Under the pieces are notes generated by a model. The model made no database searches. It saw only the letters and a program-made list of their open reading frames with translations, and was not told the DNA's origin. A stretch of 21,656 nucleotides of DNA from a virus. Of this stretch, positions 15,033 to 21,337 are shown one piece after another. Location of the stretch: the IMG/VR virus record IMGVR_UViG_3300032053_000608, positions 1 to 21,656 of that record; one strand, given 5' to 3'. Numbering within the stretch: position 1 is the first letter of the stretch; each line of letters opens with the position of its first letter. The position numbers and the translations under genes were made by a program.

Positions 15033-15401
15033 AAGTTTTTTCACCTCGCGGAACGCGGCCCAGATCGCACGCCACTTCCAGCCCCGCCACCGCAGCCAGG
15101 CCTGCACCGTGGCCCCGGTGAGTTCGCGGTTCGTGCCCTTGCCCATCACGAATTCCACGAGCTCGCGCGGGCAGTCCAACACGATCCCGACCACCTCCCG
15201 CGCCTCCGCGCTCAGTCCCTCCAGCGCCTGCTTCAGGCTCGCGGAGCGCTCCGGGTCGTCGCCCAGGGAGCCCTCGCTCAGCAGGTGGCAGTCGCTCAGC
15301 CCGCTGTAGTTCTCCCTCAGCTCGGCCACCGCGTAGCCCCGCTTGCACAGCTCCAGGTCCAGGTCGTCTTCGATCATTCTGATCTCCTCATCAAGACTCA
15401 T
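15018..15401 (-). CDS. Possible sigma-70 region 4-like phage protein
   Basis: A 127-residue protein; ATG at 15401 behind GGGAGGTGATGTGA. The N-terminal half is acidic. The second half reads LEGLSAEAREVVGIVLDCPR and ends with WLRWRGWKWRAIWAAFREVK. The sequence 'LS.eAReVV..vL..P.EL' followed by a final 'GW....I..aF.Ei' helix resembles small phage proteins with a sigma region 4-like helix-turn-helix. If correct it could direct host RNA polymerase to phage promoters, and it would be the natural candidate reader of the two related promoter-like sites. That link is inference. Confidence 0.5.
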   Translation of the reverse strand: MSLDEEIRMIEDDLDLELCKRGYAVAELRENYSGLSDCHLLSEGSLGDDPERSASLKQALEGLSAEAREVVGIVLDCPRELVEFVMGKGTNRELTGATVQAWLRWRGWKWRAIWAAFREVKKLLATL

Positions 15402-15431
15402 TCACATCACCTCCCTTTCTCTTATTTGGAT

Positions 15432-15482
15432 TTGATCGCTCCATCAGGGACCCCGCTCAGAGGTCCCTTGTGCAGGGATCAA
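15432..15482 (-). repeat. Intercistronic structured element, copy 1 (subtype A)
   Basis: On the minus strand: TTGATCCCTGCAC, an inner hairpin AGGGACC/GGTCCCT (7 bp), then GATGGAGCGATCAA. The outer TTGATC/GATCAA arms are fully complementary. The stop codon of the 51-residue membrane protein is the TGA within the first arm. A short A-rich stretch and the next gene's ribosome binding site follow. Confidence 0.85.
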
Positions 15483-15634
15483 TGTCCCGCGAACGCCATC
15501 ATCGCCCAGAAGTACCCCGCGCCCACGCCGACGCAGAAGGCGAAGAGCACGAAGGCGATGAAGGTCTCCTTCCACTTGTTCAGCCGCAGCTCGGCCTCCT
15601 TGCTCTCTCGGGTCGCTACTACCTTCTCAAACAT
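15479..15634 (-). CDS. Small single-pass membrane protein
   Basis: A 51-residue protein that I translated by hand; ATG at 15634 behind AAAGGAGGTGATACAAA. After a charged N-terminus (VVATRESKEAELRLNKWKE) comes a hydrophobic segment (FIAFVLFAFCVGVGAGYFW), so it should cross the membrane once with the charged end in the cytoplasm. Its stop lies inside the intercistronic element. No family recognised. Confidence 0.7.
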   Translation of the reverse strand: MFEKVVATRESKEAELRLNKWKETFIAFVLFAFCVGVGAGYFWAMMAFAGH

Positions 15635-15861
15635 TTTGTATCACCTCCTTTCGTTTTCGGCACCGTCAGGGCCGGGTTTGTCGCCGAGATGCTTCCCACT
15701 TCCCTTGCAGTTTCAAAAATAGCCGACGAGTGACAGCACCTATTTTGTAAATGGTAAAAGCAATCGGCATATCCTTTATGATAATAATAGCATTGTTCAT
15801 TTGGTGACAGGCAAACCGATAAAAAGTTTACGACGATACAATGGTTAGATTTCTCGTTCAT
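15619..15861 (-). CDS. Small Cys-rich protein, possible zinc binding
   Basis: An 80-residue frame with a good GGAGGCGTGAA site before ATG 15861. It contains Cys9, 17, 24, 34, 42 and 43 plus several His (CLSPNEQCYYYHKGYADC, then CCH), a spacing compatible with a small zinc-binding fold. The first two thirds are clearly more AT-rich than neighbouring genes, suggesting separate origin. Its last 16 nt overlap the start of the next gene, and it is itself preceded by an overlapping 12-codon frame. Confidence 0.55.
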   Translation of the reverse strand: MNEKSNHCIVVNFLSVCLSPNEQCYYYHKGYADCFYHLQNRCCHSSAIFETAREVGSISATNPALTVPKTKGGDTKCLRR

Positions 15862-15896
15862 TTCACGCCTCCAATAAAGAGCATTTTATTTTCCAT
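15858..15896 (-). CDS. 12-codon leader-like reading frame (MENKMLFIGGVK)
   Basis: ATG at 15896 lies behind GAAAGGAGACCAAG, as strong a site as those of true genes. The frame ends in a TGA that overlaps the ATG of the Cys-rich gene (ATGA), and its own codons supply that gene's GGAGG site. This suggests a leader peptide or translational coupler. The peptide has no recognisable attenuator codon run. Confidence 0.4.
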   Translation of the reverse strand: MENKMLFIGGVK

Positions 15897-15910
15897 CTTG
15901 GTCTCCTTTC

Positions 15911-16102
15911 TCATCGACAATGGGGCTCGCGGCCCCAGGGTTTCCACTCACCGCGCCCGTTCTTCTTCACCATGCAGGGGTCCCTCCTGCCCTCCGTCCG
16001 CACCATCCAGTGGGCGGTGGTCTCCGCGATAACCTCCGTCACCCTCGTCACCAGCCACCCCCAGTCGTAGGCGCGACTGACGAATTTCGGTTCTCCTCTC
16101 AT
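15911..16102 (-). CDS. Small unknown protein (63 residues)
   Basis: The ATG at 16102 (MRGEPKFVSRAYDW) follows GGAAAGGAGGAGAGCGA. I reject the longer frame running back into the intercistronic element. The protein is rich in Arg and Trp, with VTRVTEVIAETTAHWMVRTE as its most structured part. No family is recognised. It is the first gene after element copy 2. Confidence 0.65.
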   Translation of the reverse strand: MRGEPKFVSRAYDWGWLVTRVTEVIAETTAHWMVRTEGRRDPCMVKKNGRGEWKPWGREPHCR

Positions 16103-16127
16103 TCGCTCTCCTCCTTTCCTTTCTGGT

Positions 16128-16177
16128 TTGATCGCTCCATCGCGGGTCCCAGGGGAGACCCGCTGTGTAGGGATCAA
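16128..16177 (-). repeat. Intercistronic structured element, copy 2 (subtype A)
   Basis: TTGATCCCTACAC, inner hairpin GCGGGTC/GACCCGC (7 bp), then GATGGAGCGATCAA. It differs from the consensus by A for G in CCTGC. The TGA stop of the upstream 112-residue gene lies in its first arm. Confidence 0.85.
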
Positions 16178-16512
16178 AGCACGATGTCCCGCTCCAGCTC
16201 CACCACCACCTCCGCGCCCTTGGCGTCCCTCGCCTTTGGGCTGCGGCTCTTGACCTCCTCGCGCCGGGGCTCTACGTCGGCGACCTTGGCTTTGACAGCC
16301 GCAGCCATAAGGCCCGGGTTGTCAAAACTCCTCACCTGCTCGATGCGCGCCTTCACCAGGTCGGCCAGGCGCCTGTTCTCCTTCTCCCGCGCCACCATCA
16401 GGAAGGCTTCCAGCTTCTCCAGCTGAGCCATCTTGCCCACCCTGAGAAAGCGTTCCCTCTCGCTCATCGTGTCGTACCTCATCCGCGCGTGCTCCAGTAT
16501 TCTGTATTTCAT
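16174..16512 (-). CDS. Unknown helical protein ending in VELERDIVL
   Basis: A 112-residue protein; ATG at 16512 behind AAAGGAGAACGACC. It is strongly charged and predicted helical (MSERERFLRVGKMAQLEKLE, then MVAREKENRRLADLVKARIE). Its last nine residues, VELERDIVL, match the end of the DUF3150-like protein (VELERDIEL), with 24 consecutive identical bases underneath. No family recognised. Confidence 0.68.
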   Translation of the reverse strand: MKYRILEHARMRYDTMSERERFLRVGKMAQLEKLEAFLMVAREKENRRLADLVKARIEQVRSFDNPGLMAAAVKAKVADVEPRREEVKSRSPKARDAKGAEVVVELERDIVL

Positions 16513-16538
16513 GGTCGTTCTCCTTTCTCTTTTTGGTT

Positions 16539-16592
16539 TTGATCACTCCATCCTGCCCCCGGCGCTCAGCCAGGGGCAGTAGCAGGGATCAA
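16539..16592 (-). repeat. Intercistronic structured element, copy 3 (subtype B)
   Basis: TTGATCCCTGCTA, inner hairpin starting CTGCCCC and closing GGGGCAG, then GATGGAGTGATCAA. The stop of the upstream 72-residue gene ends 1 nt before the element. Confidence 0.85.
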
Positions 16593-16593
16593 A

Positions 16594-16812
16594 TCACCTG
16601 TAGAAGATCACGTGCTCCCCGAACTCCCGCTCCAGCACCGCGAGCAGGTGCTCGTAATCGCCGCTCGTCATCTCAGCCTGGATGGGCTTCCACTCCTTGC
16701 CCAACTGCTTGGCCCACCCTGCGGCCATCCCCATCAGCACGAAAGCGTTGCCGTCGGGGCCGGTCAGGTCGACTTCCGTCTTCCCGCGCCTTTCCTTTTT
16801 TCTTTTCATCAT
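16594..16812 (-). CDS. Conserved small phage protein (72 residues)
   Basis: ATG at 16812 follows AAAGGAGAGCGACT. After a basic start, VDLTGPDGNAFVLMGMAAGW recalls a small protein type I have met in other tailed phages with a 'GPDGNAF.lmg' start. The function is unknown. It starts about 15 nt after the stop of the DUF3150-like gene. Confidence 0.7.
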   Translation of the reverse strand: MMKRKKERRGKTEVDLTGPDGNAFVLMGMAAGWAKQLGKEWKPIQAEMTSGDYEHLLAVLEREFGEHVIFYR

Positions 16813-16826
16813 AGTCGCTCTCCTTT

Positions 16827-17756
16827 CTAAAGCTCGATGTCCCGCTCCAGCTCCACCAGCGGGATGGCCTTGAACTCCTTGACCACGGAGTCCATCACGT
16901 CGCCCATCTCCTTCCTGTACCAGTCGAGGTCCCTCAGGTCCTTGCCCTCGACACCGTCCAGGATGGCCCGGCTATCGGCGATCACCTTATTAAGTGCCTT
17001 ATCATCCAGGAAGGCCAGGGTCTTGCCCAGGTCCTCCAGATAGCGCTTGGGTTTTTCTACCGTGCTGTCCTGGAACATCTTGTTCTTGTCCTTGAGGCAG
17101 TCGCGCAAGTGCTCCAGCACCTCCAGCGTGCCCCGGCGGGCGGCCCCCACCACCACCTCGACGCCGCTCTTCATCAGGTCCCTGAACTTCGCCGTCTCGC
17201 GGTCCACGATGTCCTTGCCGACCACGCCCACGTCGCCCGCGCTCAGCGTTGGGCGGAAGCGCTGCCAGTTCCACTCGATCCCGAACTTTTCCCTCATGCG
17301 GGAGGGCGTCGGGTAGTGGTCCTCCCTGTAGAGGTTGGGGTGCTTCTCGCGGTGCTCGGCCTTGCGCTCCTCGTACACGGCGAGGAACTCTTCCAGCCGC
17401 GCCTTGATGTCGGCGCTCGTGTTCTGCAGTTCCCCCTCCATCACCGGCACCCGCTCCTCGATGAACCAGTACACGCCCTCGCCCAGCCAGGGCTTGCTCA
17501 GGTCGTCCACTTTCTTGTTGATGTAGCTGATGCACTGATTGACCGCCTGGAGCTCCTTGCAGAGCAGCAGCTTCTGGACCGCGTTGATCGCCTCGGCGTC
17601 TTTCTCGAACTTCTCCTCCAGCAGGTCCTGCGCCAACCGGCGCCTGTTACCCCAGCTGTGCCGCGTGAGCTTCAGCGCCCACCCGGCGTTCATGGCCCGC
17701 TCGACCAAGCGGTCCGCCTCGACCCCCTTCAACACCACTTTCCCGTTTGTGCTCAT
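16827..17756 (-). CDS. DUF3150-like protein, possible AAA+ partner
   Basis: A 309-residue protein. I chose the ATG at 17756 (MSTNGKVVLK), which has AAAGGAGAACGAGTC in front, over an upstream ATG lying inside the repeat element. It is highly helical. HYPTPSRMREKFGIEWNWQR resembles the central 'yP....lr..F.f...' region of DUF3150 proteins, which are often encoded near AAA+ ATPase genes. An AAA+ gene lies three genes upstream, which supports a partnership, but the family call is from memory of the pattern. It ends in VELERDIEL, shared with the 112-residue protein two genes downstream. Confidence 0.5.
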   Translation of the reverse strand: MSTNGKVVLKGVEADRLVERAMNAGWALKLTRHSWGNRRRLAQDLLEEKFEKDAEAINAVQKLLLCKELQAVNQCISYINKKVDDLSKPWLGEGVYWFIEERVPVMEGELQNTSADIKARLEEFLAVYEERKAEHREKHPNLYREDHYPTPSRMREKFGIEWNWQRFRPTLSAGDVGVVGKDIVDRETAKFRDLMKSGVEVVVGAARRGTLEVLEHLRDCLKDKNKMFQDSTVEKPKRYLEDLGKTLAFLDDKALNKVIADSRAILDGVEGKDLRDLDWYRKEMGDVMDSVVKEFKAIPLVELERDIEL

Positions 17757-17787
17757 GACTCGTTCTCCTTTCATTGTTTTTGGTTTG

Positions 17788-17845
17788 TTCGATCGCTCCA
17801 TCGCGGGCTCCCGTCCTCGGTGGGAGCCCGCTGTGCAGGGATCAA
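17788..17845 (-). repeat. Intercistronic structured element, copy 4 (subtype A)
   Basis: TTGATCCCTGCAC, a 10-bp inner hairpin GCGGGCTCCC/GGGAGCCCGC (the longest of the set), then GATGGAGCGATCGAA. The upstream gene's TGA is within the first arm. The 3' arm carries GATCGAA instead of GATCAA. Confidence 0.85.
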
Positions 17846-18090
17846 ATCTTCAGCATCCTGATGGGCGCGGCGGCCATCTCCGTGGTGATCTCGATCTTCA
17901 GGGTCACCGGGGTGGCCTTGGCGATGGGCTCGCCCACCCACATGTTGTGCTCCCAGCAGGCCTTGCGGGCGCCCTCCGCCACGAAGAGCTCCGCCACCTT
18001 TGCACGTTCGCTGCCGTCGATGAAAGGCACCATGACCTTTCCGCCACTGCCGTCCTTCATGATCAGGTCAAACACGCTCACCAGCATCAT
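17842..18090 (-). CDS. Unknown small protein (82 residues)
   Basis: ATG at 18090 follows AGGAAAGGAGAAACG; a second ATG comes directly after. The protein alternates short strands and helices (MLVSVFDLIMKDGSGGKVMV, VTLKIEITTEM). No motif or family is recognised. It starts about 30 nt after its upstream neighbour's stop and ends inside element copy 4. Confidence 0.65.
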   Translation of the reverse strand: MMLVSVFDLIMKDGSGGKVMVPFIDGSERAKVAELFVAEGARKACWEHNMWVGEPIAKATPVTLKIEITTEMAAAPIRMLKI

Positions 18091-18121
18091 CGTTTCTCCT
18101 TTCCTAAAAGTCCAGCCTCGG

Positions 18122-18349
18122 TCAGATCGTCTTCGAGTTTACGTCCGGGCGCCCCGTGGGGCCGAAGTGCCGCGCGGCGTAGTCCACCGCGTAGTGGCTC
18201 ACCAGGTCGTTGCGCCGGTAGCTGTTCTTGACTTGCTCCACGCTCCCGAGTACCCGCACCTTGCACTCGATGAACGCCTTGGCGTCCTGCTCCAGGTCCG
18301 TGAAGGTCAACGCCCTCTTCTTTTTTATTTTGCCCTTGCCCTTTCCCAT
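18122..18349 (-). CDS. Unknown small basic protein (75 residues)
   Basis: ATG at 18349 follows AAAGGAGAACGGACT. It starts with a basic run (MGKGKGKIKKKR). The remainder (DLEQDAKAFIECKVRVLGSV, then YAVDYAARHFGPTG) looks like a small alpha/beta domain. No family is recognised. It is the first gene after element copy 5. Confidence 0.65.
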   Translation of the reverse strand: MGKGKGKIKKKRALTFTDLEQDAKAFIECKVRVLGSVEQVKNSYRRNDLVSHYAVDYAARHFGPTGRPDVNSKTI

Positions 18350-18374
18350 AGTCCGTTCTCCTTTCCTTTTTCAA

Positions 18375-18433
18375 TTCGATCACTCCATCCTGCCCCCGGA
18401 CTCCTCAGGTCCGTGGGCAGTAGCAGGGATCAA
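18375..18433 (-). repeat. Intercistronic structured element, copy 5 (subtype B)
   Basis: TTGATCCCTGCTA, inner hairpin CTGCCC..CGGAC with GTCCG..GGGCAG, then GATGGAGTGATCGAA. The AAA+ gene's stop ends 1 nt before the element. Confidence 0.85.
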
Positions 18434-18434
18434 A

Positions 18435-19934
18435 TCACTTCTTGAAGTTGATGCCCTTTACCAACTCGCTGAGCTCGATGTCGCGCCCCTCGCCTACGCT
18501 CTCCACCGCGGCCTCGCTGGCCGGGAGGGTGCGCCCCTTCGCCCACTTGCGCAACGTGTCAATGTCCTCCGACATCGTCTTGCTGACGGGCACGATGTAC
18601 TTGGCGCTCGCCTCTGTGGTGGTCCCGCCGAGGTAGGCCAGGCGGCACGCGGCCTTGATCTCCGCGCCGCTCCACCCGTCGGTGTCCTTGGCGGTGAGCT
18701 TCCCGTCCACCTTGTACTCCGTCTGATAGTACCTCAGGATGGTCGCCCGCTCCTCCCTGCTCGGCAGGTCGATGAAGAACGGCGCGGTGTCCCAGCGCTC
18801 CGCTCTCACGTACTCCGGCGGGAGGTCGGCGATGTTGTTGCAGGTGGCCACGATGTACACGCCCTTCGGCCTGTCTTGCAGGAACTTCAGGAACTGGCTC
18901 ATCGCCTTCTTGTTCAGACTGTCGCCGCTGTAGCCGCCGAAGCCCTTCAGCCCGGCCAGCCCCTTCTCGATCTCGTCGATGAACACGACGCAGGGCGCCA
19001 TCGCCTTGGCCGCCTCTATAAAGGATCGCACCTTGGCCTCGGTCTCGCCCACCAGGCTCCCGGTCATCTCCGCCATCTCGGCGGTCAGCATGAACATATT
19101 GAACTCCCGCGCCAGACACTTCGCGAACATGCTCTTGCCGGTGCCCGGCGGCCCCAGGAGCAGGATGCCCTTGGCCTCGGGGTGGGTCGGCGGAGCCATG
19201 AACTTCACGAAGTCCTTCACGACCTTATAGCCCTGAAGCTGGCTGAAGTCCTCTCCATACTCTACATATTTCACCCCAGCCACCTTCTCCAGGAACGCCG
19301 CTCGCTGAACCTTGATGAGCAGCGGGTCAAATGTCTTGGTCTTCACGGCGCTGTACGCCAGGCTGTTGTCGATCTCGGCCAGCGTCATGCCCTTGCAGGA
19401 CTCGACCACGCGCCCCAGGTCCTTCGGGGCGATCCACTTGGGGTCTTTGCTTAGCGCCTGGAGCATCTTCTCCACCTTGCCCAGTATTTCCGTCGCCCCA
19501 GGGAGGGGCAGCGTGAGGTAAACGAACTCCCTCGTGATCTCCTTGGGCAGGGCGTCCGGTCCCTCGGCCCCGACCGCCACGATCAATTTGCGCTTGTCTT
19601 TGCTGCGGAACTCCACCGCTGTATTCTGGATGAACTGCACGAGCCCGAAGTTCACGTTCCCGCTGGAGTCCTTCAGGAACCAGCTCATGTTTCTGATGAC
19701 GAGCACGCTGCCAGCGCTGGCCTCCAACTGGAGCCTGTCGAGCGCCTCGCCGGGGTCCCCGCCCGCGTCCTTGGTGGCGCAGTCCCACACGGTCACTTGG
19801 CGCCCTTCGAGCTCCGCCTTCAGTTGCTCGATGGCGCGCCCGCTCTCATCCGTCTGGAGCCAGTAGTGAGAATAACCGGCCCGCACGTAGTCGCTGATAC
19901 CGATGACGCCCTTTTTCTCCTCTGTCTTTTCCAT
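18435..19934 (-). CDS. AAA+ ATPase, Ycf46-like
   Basis: A 499-residue protein; ATG at 19934 behind AAAAAGGAGAACCACA. Residues about 10-150 look like a degenerate ATPase domain (GYSHYWLQTDESGRAIEQL, SAGSVLVIRNMSWFL). The active AAA+ domain has Walker A GPPGTGKS (261-268), Walker B VVFIDEIEK (316-324), sensor 1 ATCNN (363-367), arginine fingers around RAERWD (377-382) and a sensor 2 helix (GWSGAEIKAACRLAY). A weak N-terminal half plus an FtsH/Cdc48-type AAA+ domain is the layout of Ycf46 proteins. It probably remodels a protein target using ATP, with the DUF1257- and DUF2997-like products as likely partners. It forms its own block between element copies 6 and 5. Confidence 0.85.
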   Translation of the reverse strand: MEKTEEKKGVIGISDYVRAGYSHYWLQTDESGRAIEQLKAELEGRQVTVWDCATKDAGGDPGEALDRLQLEASAGSVLVIRNMSWFLKDSSGNVNFGLVQFIQNTAVEFRSKDKRKLIVAVGAEGPDALPKEITREFVYLTLPLPGATEILGKVEKMLQALSKDPKWIAPKDLGRVVESCKGMTLAEIDNSLAYSAVKTKTFDPLLIKVQRAAFLEKVAGVKYVEYGEDFSQLQGYKVVKDFVKFMAPPTHPEAKGILLLGPPGTGKSMFAKCLAREFNMFMLTAEMAEMTGSLVGETEAKVRSFIEAAKAMAPCVVFIDEIEKGLAGLKGFGGYSGDSLNKKAMSQFLKFLQDRPKGVYIVATCNNIADLPPEYVRAERWDTAPFFIDLPSREERATILRYYQTEYKVDGKLTAKDTDGWSGAEIKAACRLAYLGGTTTEASAKYIVPVSKTMSEDIDTLRKWAKGRTLPASEAAVESVGEGRDIELSELVKGINFKK

Positions 19935-19963
19935 TGTGGTTCTCCTTTTTTGTGTTGGTTTGG

Positions 19964-20014
19964 TTCGATCACTCCATCGGGGGTCGCCCTCGCGGCCCCC
20001 TGTGCAGGGATCAA
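19964..20014 (-). repeat. Intercistronic structured element, copy 6 (subtype A)
   Basis: TTGATCCCTGCAC, inner hairpin GGGGG.../...CCCCC, then GATGGAGTGATCGAA. The TGA stop of the DUF1257-like gene is inside the first arm. The A-rich stretch and ribosome binding site of the AAA+ gene follow. Confidence 0.85.
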
Positions 20015-20316
20015 GCCCACTTCTTCAGCGTGAACTTGTTCTGGCCCTTGGCCTTGACGCTCCACTTCTTCTTGGCGGCCACCTTCTTGAGTACAACCTC
20101 GCTGTACTTCTGCTTGATGGCGTTGACCCGGGACTGCATGCCCTTTGGGCAGCGCACCTGCTGCCCGTCCAAGCTGATCTCCAACCCTCCCGAGACGTAA
20201 ATGGTTCTCCCCTCTTCACGGTGTCCCAAGCCCAATTCATCAAGGGCCTGAAGTAGCAGATCCTTGTGGGCCGCTTTGAACTCGACGCTTACTAGTCTCA
20301 CTTCGTAGCACGGCAT
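20011..20316 (-). CDS. DUF1257 (Ycf35)-like protein
   Basis: A 101-residue protein. I chose the ATG at 20316 (MPCYEVRLVSVEF), which follows TTAGGAGGTGCGTC. The layout fits DUF1257: a short strand, then helix AAHKDLLLQALDELGLG, then strands TIYVSGGLEISLDGQQVRC and a long basic helix QSRVNAIKQKYSEVVLKK. In cyanobacteria and other bacteria DUF1257 genes sit beside Ycf46-type AAA+ genes and DUF2997 genes, as here. The molecular function of this trio is not established. Confidence 0.58.
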   Translation of the reverse strand: MPCYEVRLVSVEFKAAHKDLLLQALDELGLGHREEGRTIYVSGGLEISLDGQQVRCPKGMQSRVNAIKQKYSEVVLKKVAAKKKWSVKAKGQNKFTLKKWA

Positions 20317-20326
20317 GACGCACCTC

Positions 20327-20509
20327 CTAATCCCAGTCTTTGACTTCACAGACCATCGTGAAGTTTTTTACGTTTTCCCCGGCCACCTTCGCGATGGTCA
20401 ACTTCAATCCCTCGGCGTCCTTTAATGAGGTCGCCGTGGCGCCCGGTATCCGCACCCAGGTGCCGTCTCTCCAACGCTCGATGTAGAATTTTCGCTTCGC
20501 TTCCATCAT
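20327..20509 (-). CDS. Small unknown protein (60 residues)
   Basis: ATG at 20509 (the first of two tandem ATGs) follows GGAAAGGAGACCGATC and overlaps the stop of the upstream gene. KFYIERWRDGTWVRIPGATA followed by a helix and NFTMVCEVKDWD suggests a small beta-beta-alpha-beta fold. It lies 10 nt before the DUF1257-like gene. No family recognised. Confidence 0.68.
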   Translation of the reverse strand: MMEAKRKFYIERWRDGTWVRIPGATATSLKDAEGLKLTIAKVAGENVKNFTMVCEVKDWD

Positions 20510-20661
20510 GATCGGTCTCCTTTCAGCGTTTTGTCGCTGACTGCCTTGCACCACTCCGCAAAGCTCGTCAGGGTCTCTTTGGTTTTGCTCTTCACTTCGG
20601 TGACCGGCATCCGGTCCTCGTCCGCGTCGCCCAGCAACTCTGACATATCAATTCGTGTCAT
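20506..20661 (-). CDS. Small unknown acidic protein (51 residues)
   Basis: ATG at 20661 (MTRIDMSELLGDADEDRM) follows GAAAGGAGATTGAAC. A longer upstream frame crosses the repeat element and is rejected. The C-terminal half (KETLTSFAEWCKAVSDKTLK) is a probable helix. It overlaps the next gene by 4 nt. Function unknown. Confidence 0.65.
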   Translation of the reverse strand: MTRIDMSELLGDADEDRMPVTEVKSKTKETLTSFAEWCKAVSDKTLKGDRS

Positions 20662-20686
20662 GTTCAATCTCCTTTCTCTTTTTGGT

Positions 20687-20745
20687 TTGATCACTCCATT
20701 CTGCCCGCGAGTCCCTCCGGGCTCCGGGGCAGTAGCAGCGTTCAA
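20687..20745 (-). repeat. Intercistronic structured element, copy 7 (subtype B, variant)
   Basis: TTGAACGCTGCTA in place of TTGATCCCTGC, then inner hairpin CTGCCC.../...GGGCAG and AATGGAGTGATCAA. The outer arms now pair only over TTGA/TCAA. The stop of the DUF2997-like gene is inside the first arm. Confidence 0.8.
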
Positions 20746-20957
20746 GCCGTCCGCGTGATCTTGCCGTGGAGCCCCACCTTCCGGTTGGCCCAGAAGGGGT
20801 GCTCGCGGCGGGTGCGCTCGCTGGGGCCGCCCAGGGTGGCCTCCACCTCGGCGAGCAGCTCGTCGGCGTCCAGGTGCAGCGACTGGCCGATCTCGCCGGT
20901 CGTCATACACACCTTGCCGTCCTCCTTGATCTCGAATTCGATCTCGGTCATTGCCAT
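20742..20957 (-). CDS. DUF2997-like protein
   Basis: A 71-residue protein; ATG at 20957 behind GAAGGAGAGACGAAA. MTEIEFEIKEDGKVCMTTGE followed by QSLHLDADELLAEVEATLGG matches the short DUF2997 pattern 'IeF.I.eDGkV.....G..G..C/l.l..elE..LG'. DUF2997 genes are commonly next to DUF1257 and Ycf46-type AAA+ genes. The family's usual Cys in the middle is replaced here by Ser/Leu. About 20 further basic residues follow the domain. Confidence 0.58.
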   Translation of the reverse strand: MAMTEIEFEIKEDGKVCMTTGEIGQSLHLDADELLAEVEATLGGPSERTRREHPFWANRKVGLHGKITRTA

Positions 20958-20972
20958 TTTCGTCTCTCCTTC

Positions 20973-21077
20973 TCACCTGTATTTTGAAGCGCTGTTTTTG
21001 TAAGGTTCCGCCACGGCCATCGCCATGATACCGACGACGGCCACCACGATCGCGCCCACCAGAAAGAATAGTCCCAT
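20973..21077 (-). CDS. Very small membrane protein (34 residues)
   Basis: ATG at 21077 (MGLFFLVGAIVVAVVGIMAM) follows AAAAAGGAGAAAACAAA. Nearly the whole first 23 residues form one hydrophobic helix, then a short basic tail (KNSASKYR). It could be a membrane anchor peptide. Its stop is 15 nt before the DUF2997-like start. Confidence 0.62.
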   Translation of the reverse strand: MGLFFLVGAIVVAVVGIMAMAVAEPYKNSASKYR

Positions 21078-21098
21078 TTTGTTTTCTCCTTTTTGAAT

Positions 21099-21149
21099 TT
21101 GATCACTCCATCGCGGCCCCTCATCAAAGGGCCGCTGTGCAGGGATCAA
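21099..21149 (-). repeat. Intercistronic structured element, copy 8 (subtype A)
   Basis: TTGATCCCTGCAC, inner hairpin GCGGCCC/GGGCCGC, then GATGGAGTGATCAA. The TGA stop of the zinc-ribbon-like gene is within the first arm. Confidence 0.85.
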
Positions 21150-21328
21150 TTGCTTTTGTGCTTTGCGCATATCCGGCGCTCTGTGCCCCGGATCACCTTG
21201 CCGTCGATGCCCACTTGGTGGCAGACGCCGCAGACGTACTCGCCGATGTAGCCGCTCCCGCAGTACATGCAGTCGCGATGGCGCTTGGGCGCCCGACACG
21301 TACACTTGGTTACTTTTGCTTTTTTCAT
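21146..21328 (-). CDS. Small zinc-ribbon-like protein (60 residues)
   Basis: ATG at 21328 follows TAGGGGGCGAAG, 9 nt after the upstream stop. Cys residues are arranged as CTC, CMYC and CGVC plus a late C..H (ICAKH), with many Lys/Arg. This arrangement suggests one or two bound zinc ions and possible nucleic-acid contact. No named family recognised. Confidence 0.68.
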   Translation of the reverse strand: MKKAKVTKCTCRAPKRHRDCMYCGSGYIGEYVCGVCHQVGIDGKVIRGTERRICAKHKSN

Positions 21329-21337
21329 CTTCGCCCC

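Noticed and set aside
16827-17801. Longer start for the DUF3150-like gene at 17801
   Set aside because: That ATG is the one inside the 3' arm of element copy 4; the ATG at 17756 has a proper AAAGGAG at good spacing.
18228-19454. Plus-strand open frame of 408 codons opposite the AAA+ gene
   Set aside because: The minus strand carries unmistakable Walker A and B motifs. The plus frame is low-complexity Leu/Ala/His/Arg sequence and crosses a repeat element.
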